From JAWABC01 sp043810595 (lineage in GTDB: Archaea; Nanobdellota; Nanobdellia; SCGC-AAA011-G17; VGLX01), in the NCBI GenBank assembly GCA_043810595.1, contig JBDRNX010000037.1, positions 1-50,842 of the forward strand: a stretch of 50,842 nucleotides of DNA, written 5' to 3'. The position numbers were made by a program, and so were the translations under genes. Below, piece by piece: positions 46,169 to 50,842 of this stretch. Position 1 is the first letter of the stretch. Each line of letters begins with the position of its first letter. The notes beneath the pieces are model-generated. The model was not told the DNA's origin, searched no databases, and was given only the letters and a program-made list of their open reading frames with translations.

Positions 46169-47803
46169 TTATTTATGTGTGTACCAGAACTTCAGCTTGT
46201 TTTTTTCTTTTTTGTCAAGTCTGCAGAAGGCAAATCTTTCGAACTGTACTACTTCTCCTACTTTTAATTTTTTCAGTTCTTTTTCTCCGAGTCCCTTTTT
46301 TGTTTCCTTGTTCGGCATTAGTATTTCCAAGTTTACAAGTCCTTTTTCTGCTGGTAACCAGTGTATTATTGTTGCATGCAGTTCGGGATCGTGTTCTCTT
46401 GATAGGAATTTCCCATCCTTGAAGTTGAATAGGTGCATAAGTCTGTACACCTTCCCACTTTCTATCTTGTCTTGTACATAGAATTTTTTTCCTGTTTTGA
46501 ACTTCCTGAATCCTCTTTTTTTGTCATCTGGGTGTAATTCTATTTTTGTGTCCATTTTAGGTACATCTTTGATTTCTATCTGTTTTGGGTTTTCTATGAA
46601 GAAGTATCTGTTTGCTTTTTTGTCAAGGTCTCTCCTGTTGAAAACTTCGAGGTCTTCCCAGGTGTGTGTGGCTTCTGTTTTTGTTATTCCTGTTGATAGA
46701 ACAAATTCCCTTATTGCTTCTGGTAGGAACCCTCTTCTTTTTAGCGCTGCTATCGTTGTAAGGCTGGGATCGTCCCATCCTGTGAGTTCTTTTTTTTCTA
46801 TCATCTCCCTTATTATCCTTCCTGAGCTCGGCACTCCTTCCATGTTGAATCTTGCATACTCGTAGATTTCTGTTTCTTTAAAGCCGAGGCTTTTCTGTAT
46901 CCATCTTTGCAGTTCGTTCCTCATCTCGAATTCTTTGCTTCTAAGCCTATAAGTTATTCCTTCTATGCCGTCCATTATGGATGTTTGGAAGTCGTATGTT
47001 GGCCATACCACGTATTTTTTTCCGTGCATGGCGTGTTTTTCTTTTATTATCCTCATTATCGTTGGGTCTCTCATGGTTGTGTTTTTGTGTTGCATGCCTA
47101 TTTTTAGTCTTAGGTTTGTTTCTCCTTCTTTTTTCTTCGGCATCTCTTTCCATTCTTTCATGTTTTGTTCTGTAGTTTTGTTTCTGCATTCGCAGCTTAT
47201 TCCTTTGAAGCGCATTTTTCTTATCTTTTCGCTTTCGCAGTTGCACATGTATGCCTTGCCTTCTTTGATCAGTTTTTCTGAGTTTTTGTGGAAGTCTTGC
47301 ATATGTTTTGAAGAGTAATCGATTAAGTCTGATTTCACACCTAACCACTTGTATGCCTCCCGGTGTGCTTGGTAGAGTTCTTTCTTGACTAGTTTGGGGT
47401 TGGTGTCCTCAAATCTTAGGATGAATTTTCCCTTGTGTTTCTTTGCCAGTTCGTAATTCAAGAATAATGATTTTGCATGCCCTATGTGGGGGTATTTGCT
47501 CGGTTCTGGGGGGAATGCTGTAACCACCTTTCCCTTTACTTCTAAAAATTCGAATATGTCTTTTTCCTTTTTCTCTTTTTTCTCTTCTAAAAGCTCTGGG
47601 GCTATTTCCTCCAGTTTTTTCTTCTGTTCTTCGAGGTTCATAGAATTTACTTTTTTTACTATCTCGGCTACTTTTTTTGCTATCTCTGGCCCCTTGCTGT
47701 CTGGCTTTTCTGCAAATACCTTGCCCACTACCGCTCCTGTATTTGCTTTGCCCTCAAATTTTATCGCGTTCTGTAACGCATATTTCAGTATCAGCTCATC
47801 CAT
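46169..47803 (-). CDS. gltX: Glutamyl-tRNA synthetase, archaeal type
   Basis: 544 aa. The N-terminal helical domain (LKYALQNAIKFEGKANTG) is the archaeal addition; the HIGH motif is 'YPHIGHAKSLFLNYELAKKH', then 'LRFEDTNPKLVKKEL', a zinc-like 'CNCESEKIRKMRFKGISCEC', 'VWPTYDFQTSIMD', and 'YEYARFNMEGVPSSGRII' in place of KMSKS. The C-terminal beta-barrel domain is of the GlnRS type. No SD; leaderless. Confidence 0.94.
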   Translation of the reverse strand: MDELILKYALQNAIKFEGKANTGAVVGKVFAEKPDSKGPEIAKKVAEIVKKVNSMNLEEQKKKLEEIAPELLEEKKEKKEKDIFEFLEVKGKVVTAFPPEPSKYPHIGHAKSLFLNYELAKKHKGKFILRFEDTNPKLVKKELYQAHREAYKWLGVKSDLIDYSSKHMQDFHKNSEKLIKEGKAYMCNCESEKIRKMRFKGISCECRNKTTEQNMKEWKEMPKKKEGETNLRLKIGMQHKNTTMRDPTIMRIIKEKHAMHGKKYVVWPTYDFQTSIMDGIEGITYRLRSKEFEMRNELQRWIQKSLGFKETEIYEYARFNMEGVPSSGRIIREMIEKKELTGWDDPSLTTIAALKRRGFLPEAIREFVLSTGITKTEATHTWEDLEVFNRRDLDKKANRYFFIENPKQIEIKDVPKMDTKIELHPDDKKRGFRKFKTGKKFYVQDKIESGKVYRLMHLFNFKDGKFLSREHDPELHATIIHWLPAEKGLVNLEILMPNKETKKGLGEKELKKLKVGEVVQFERFAFCRLDKKEKNKLKFWYTHK

Positions 47804-47902
47804 GTTATGATTAGTTCTCGTTTTGTTTATTTAAACTTTTCTTGCTATGAAAAGGTTTATAAACGGCTTTTTAATGGTTTTTTGCATTGTCAAGGGGGTT
47901 TT

Positions 47903-48865
47903 ATGGGTGTTTTATCTAAGCTTGGTAGATTGTATAAGAAGTATTGGATTGTTCCTACTACTGTGTTGGGTCTCGAGGCTGCAGTTGCTTCATATTCGCT
48001 TCACAAGGCTGTTAGGCAAGAAAGGCCTTTTGTTGACATTTTTCTTGGTTATAACAAGTATTATTTTGATAATATAGAGTCTTTTATGTCTGTGCCTTTG
48101 GCTCTTTACTGTGAGAAATCTCATTTGAGGAGTTTCCGTGAAAATAAAAATAGTCTGAGTTTTGAGGAGTTGGTTGCTACTGTTAATCACCCTCAAACCC
48201 TGAAAGCTTTGGAAGATTTGATCGTCAAGGACAGGGCCGATGTTTTTACTGAGATTCCTTTCCAGATATGGTTGGAGCGGGATAAAGATAAAAAGCCTTT
48301 TCTGATTTTTTATGATAGGTCCGATACTTTGAATAGCAGGAATGCCAAGTTGCTTGTTAAGTACAGGGATAATCCTAGTTTTGTTCTGGATTTTGTTAAG
48401 AGCAACGAAAAGTATTATAAGATGGTTACTAAAATTCCTGATGAGTTGTTCAATAAGAACATTAAGTTGTTAGAAGACATCAGCAAGCTTGAAAGGGATG
48501 AAGTTGATAACAAAGAGCTTGAAAGTCTTAGGAAAAGGATGGTCGGGAGGGACTCGAAGATTATAAAGAGGAACATAGCAAGTATAATGGCCTATTTATA
48601 TCTCTGGAACACAGATGATGTCTCTATAGATGACACTAAAGCACTTAAGGACTTTTACTGGAATAACTTTTTAAAGTTCAGGGGTGTTTATATTGGTGAG
48701 GGTCATATACATCAGATCGGTTTGGACGGTCCTGAACCTTCGCCTAATGACTTGGAGGCAAGTAAGCATCTGAGGCAGATAATCTTTGCAGAGACGCCGA
48801 GCGGTATGAGGGTTTATGACGTTTCAAAAGGTCAGATTAGGTCAGCAGATTTTGAAATAAAATGA
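47903..48865 (+). CDS. Unknown membrane-anchored protein, 320 aa
   Basis: Start at ATG 47903 after aagggggtttt; TATA-like aggtttataaacgg about 45 bases upstream. One N-terminal hydrophobic helix (WIVPTTVLGLEAAVASYSL), then a large soluble, mostly helical part. Its stop overlaps the PUA gene. No family recognised. Confidence 0.6.
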   Translation: MGVLSKLGRLYKKYWIVPTTVLGLEAAVASYSLHKAVRQERPFVDIFLGYNKYYFDNIESFMSVPLALYCEKSHLRSFRENKNSLSFEELVATVNHPQTLKALEDLIVKDRADVFTEIPFQIWLERDKDKKPFLIFYDRSDTLNSRNAKLLVKYRDNPSFVLDFVKSNEKYYKMVTKIPDELFNKNIKLLEDISKLERDEVDNKELESLRKRMVGRDSKIIKRNIASIMAYLYLWNTDDVSIDDTKALKDFYWNNFLKFRGVYIGEGHIHQIGLDGPEPSPNDLEASKHLRQIIFAETPSGMRVYDVSKGQIRSADFEIK

Positions 48866-49314
48866 AAGCAAAGGTTTTGAATAAGAAAGAGGTTAAGCGT
48901 ATAATTAATTCTTTGGATGAGCAGTATTCAATTAGTAGTCTCAAGTTGGATTACATTTTTATTTTAGGTTCTGATGATAAGCTTTATCTGATCGATAAGA
49001 AGTTTGCTGAACTTAACTTAATTGATTTAAGGGTTAATTCCCTTGGATTGTATTTTGGTAAGCTTGAAGACGGTAAGGTTAGGCTCAGCATAGAGGGCTC
49101 TCAGATTGTGGGTCCTCTAGCTAGAAAGAATATTATTACTTTGTCAAAAAACCAGATTTCTGATTGGGTTAGGGGTAGCAACGTTGATGTTAACACAGAT
49201 TGTAAGGGTTTTGTTTTGGTTAAGCACGGTGATGATTTCTTTGGTTCTGGTAAGTGCAGCAAAGGAGTCCTGTTTAACTATGTGCCCAAAAACAGGCGTA
49301 TTAGGGCTTCCTAA
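48862..49314 (+). CDS. PUA-domain RNA-binding protein
   Basis: 150 aa. C-terminal half fits the archaeal PUA pattern: 'SLGLYFGKLEDGKVRLSIEG', 'ISDWVRGSNVDV', 'GFVLVKHGDDFFGSGKCSKG', 'NYVPKNRRIRA'. PUA domains bind tRNA or rRNA and stand alone or fuse to methyltransferases (the COG3270-like group). The N-terminal 50 residues form a pre-PUA domain. Overlaps the previous stop by 4 bases. Confidence 0.8.
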   Translation: MKAKVLNKKEVKRIINSLDEQYSISSLKLDYIFILGSDDKLYLIDKKFAELNLIDLRVNSLGLYFGKLEDGKVRLSIEGSQIVGPLARKNIITLSKNQISDWVRGSNVDVNTDCKGFVLVKHGDDFFGSGKCSKGVLFNYVPKNRRIRAS

Positions 49315-49322
49315 CCCTTTAA

Positions 49323-49341
49323 AACCAAAAAGTATATAAAT
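49323..49341 (+). promoter_or_regulatory. BRE/TATA promoter, twin of 4733-4751
   Basis: aaccaaaaagtatataaat lies about 56 bases before ATG 49397, giving a transcript leader of about 30 bases that carries aggggg before the start. Identical at all 19 bases to 4733-4751. Confidence 0.7.
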
Positions 49342-49396
49342 AATTATTACCTCTAAAATCCACTTTTAAACCTGTTGTTGTCATTTTCAGGGGGCG

Positions 49397-50428
49397 ATGA
49401 AACGAAGTGGTTCTAATGGGTGTTCGTCATATTGGCGTAACGAATCTGTAAGTGATTTAGATAAACCGCAAACCCTCAGTCTTTGGAAGAGGTATACTAT
49501 CCTCATCCCCATTTTTTTAAACACCGCCTTATTTCCTTCTACCACACATCTATCTGATGCAAAAGTCTCTGAAGTATCTAATAGTTATAATAATGTTGAA
49601 ACTTCCCGTAATTACCCTAGGGATATGCCTCCCATTAAGAAAGCTGAGAGAAAACCTACTTTGGAAGATAAGATTAAAACTGTTATAAGCGTAAAAAATC
49701 CGATGAATGTTATGCCTTACGTAAATAATAAGGTTGAAGAGTTTGTAAACTCCGAAATGTGGAGGAAGGACTTGGAGTTGGCCCTTTCTAATTTGTCTGC
49801 TTTTGAAGATTACATACTGGAAGCCAGTAAGGAGACTGAGTTGGGAGTTAATTTTATTAAGGCATATCTGGCTCTGGAATCGCTGGGCAATCATGACGCT
49901 GTTTCTAAGAAGGGGGCTACAGGTCTTGGTGGCCTGATGGAATCTGCAGCGAAAGAGGTTGGGCTTAAAAAAACAAGGCATATCGATGAGCGTTTTGATC
50001 CAAAGTCTATAATCGGTTCTGCTAGGTATATGAGGAAGTATATAGACTATTTCGATGATGTTATACTTGGTTTAGTTGCTTATAATTGGGGTCCGACTCG
50101 TGTTTATGATAACCTGGATAGTATTAAGAAGTGTGATGATTTGATAAAGAATAGGAACATATCCTTGGAATCAAGGTATTATGTTGTTCATGTTCTTGCT
50201 CGGTTGAAGATTTTTTCGGATCATGATAGCTACAATTTGAATTTCGAACGAAAACCTCTCTTTTCCAGTATGACTAATCATGAGCATATAACTGATAAAG
50301 ATATTTCGATTAAACATCTTGCTAAGATTCACAAAGTCGGTGAGGAGGCCTTGAAGAGGATTAACCCTTCTTTAATAGCTGAAATTATTCCAAAGGGGAC
50401 TGTTGTTAAGATTCCTCATAAGACTTGA
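49397..50428 (+). CDS. Lytic-transglycosylase-like protein with LysM
   Basis: An N-terminal hydrophobic stretch (YTILIPIFLNTALFP) may anchor or export the protein. The middle (about residues 140-230) is an SLT-like domain: a helix with Glu (ETELGVNFIKAYLALESLG), 'SKKGATGLGGLMESAAKEVG' and 'DDVILGLVAYNWGPTRVYDN', matching the SLT motifs ES, GLMQ (here GLME) and AYN. The end is a LysM-type unit ('IKHLAKIHKVGEEALKRIN', then 'IPKGTVVKIP'). These domains cut and bind murein glycans in bacteria; this genome half is archaeal, so the target is probably another cell's wall or an unknown glycan. The catalytic Glu seems kept (LALES). Confidence 0.82.
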   Translation: MKRSGSNGCSSYWRNESVSDLDKPQTLSLWKRYTILIPIFLNTALFPSTTHLSDAKVSEVSNSYNNVETSRNYPRDMPPIKKAERKPTLEDKIKTVISVKNPMNVMPYVNNKVEEFVNSEMWRKDLELALSNLSAFEDYILEASKETELGVNFIKAYLALESLGNHDAVSKKGATGLGGLMESAAKEVGLKKTRHIDERFDPKSIIGSARYMRKYIDYFDDVILGLVAYNWGPTRVYDNLDSIKKCDDLIKNRNISLESRYYVVHVLARLKIFSDHDSYNLNFERKPLFSSMTNHEHITDKDISIKHLAKIHKVGEEALKRINPSLIAEIIPKGTVVKIPHKT

Positions 50429-50842
50429 TAGGTGCATATTTTTCTTATGACGCATTTGTTGCATTCTGGTTTGTTTTTGCAGTAATTCTTTCCTAGCTCT
50501 ACAAGCAGCGCATGGTATTCTTTGTATATTTTAGTGTCTTTTGGGAGGTTTTTTGTGAATAGTTTTTGCAACTCTTGGTATGTTTTTTCTTTGTATCCTA
50601 ATCTTTGGAATATTCTTTTTGTGTAAGCATCTATAACAAAGTACGGTTTGTTGTAGGCGTAGAGAAGTATGGAGTCTGCTGTTTCTTCTCCTACCCCCCA
50701 TATTTTGAGTAGGTTTTCTCTTGTTGTTTCTCCTTTGTATTTTGCAAATTCCTTTAGCTTTCTTGTTTTTTGGTTGTAATAACCTGAACTTTTTATGTAT
50801 TGTGATAGTTTATTGTTATCTATTTTTATTATCGCCTCTCTT
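50416..50842 (-). CDS. Endonuclease III-like DNA glycosylase, partial
   Basis: The 5' part lies past the window edge. The visible part has the HhH-GPD pattern 'LLKIWGVGEETADSILLYAY', then 'PYFVIDAYTKRIFQRLG' with the catalytic Asp, and a C-terminal iron-sulfur ligand set C-x5-C-x2-C-x5-C (CKNKPECNKCVIRKIC). Removes damaged bases or mismatched bases. Overlaps the transglycosylase 3' end by 13 bases, tail to tail. Confidence 0.85.
   Translation of the reverse strand, partial: REAIIKIDNNKLSQYIKSSGYYNQKTRKLKEFAKYKGETTRENLLKIWGVGEETADSILLYAYNKPYFVIDAYTKRIFQRLGYKEKTYQELQKLFTKNLPKDTKIYKEYHALLVELGKNYCKNKPECNKCVIRKICTYQVL

Noticed and set aside
1..50842. CRISPR array or cas genes
   Set aside because: No regularly spaced repeats of 24-40 bases were seen and no Cas protein motif was found.

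Overview
The window falls into two unlike parts that meet in a short AT-rich gap at about 16.94-17.00 kb. Part A (1-16.9 kb) has about 30 small genes, all on the + strand. Most are preceded by a near-perfect Shine-Dalgarno (SD) sequence (aaaggaggt type). Many encode secreted proteins, lipoproteins or one- to two-pass membrane proteins, and several transcription units end in a hairpin plus T-run. Part B (17.0-50.8 kb) is archaeal: both strands are used, TATA-type promoters sit about 20-30 bases before start codons, tRNA-Leu has an intron, and informational genes are of archaeal type (eL24, eS28, eL8/L7Ae, Spt5, SecE, SecD/SecF, archaeal GluRS, FtsZ, PolX). The gene set and the small N-terminal-anchor protein suggest a DPANN-type archaeon, but I cannot name the lineage.

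Part A, layout. 0-4.5 kb: a PEGA lipoprotein, a tandem helix-turn-helix (HTH) protein, a Cys-rich miniprotein and a run of small membrane or secreted proteins. 4.5-5.3 kb: mostly non-coding, with a strong terminator, an archaeal-looking promoter, inverted repeats, a tandem duplication and a 13-codon leader ORF. 5.3-9.2 kb: the curli core, with two unknown exported proteins, CsgF, the CsgG pore lipoprotein and a secreted protein with eight curlin repeats. 9.3-16.9 kb: Ig-like and SPOR proteins, zinc-ribbon and membrane miniproteins, a secreted protein ending in one curlin repeat, more lipoproteins and a type IV pilin-like protein. Together they look like the making and anchoring of an extracellular amyloid fibre in a two-membrane envelope.

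Part B, layout. 17.0-24.5 kb: a membrane protein, then a nucleic-acid-repair neighbourhood (DUF763, a frameshifted LAGLIDADG endonuclease, a SplB-like radical SAM protein, AmrS, PolX, endonuclease V). 24.6-32.3 kb: an integrated element at tRNA-Gly, with a tyrosine integrase, a probable AAA+ replication helicase and many small DNA-binding or zinc proteins, bounded by an 11-base direct repeat. 32.4-50.8 kb: ordinary chromosome, with tRNA-Val (13-base insertion), tRNA-Leu (intron), a PIN-ATPase-KH protein, MscS, TrmI, FKBP, FtsZ-SecE-Spt5, SecD/SecF, Ndk, a ribosomal protein cluster, GluRS, a PUA protein, a lytic-transglycosylase/LysM protein and a partial endonuclease III.

The main question is whether the curli cluster really lies in an archaeal chromosome or whether the window is an assembly chimera. 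Against it being archaeal are the outer-membrane pore, lipoproteins, SPOR domain, bacterial-type prepilin and hairpin terminators. For one genome are a 19-base promoter-like sequence shared by both parts and a similar AGG preference for arginine. Read mapping across 16.88-17.05 kb would decide.
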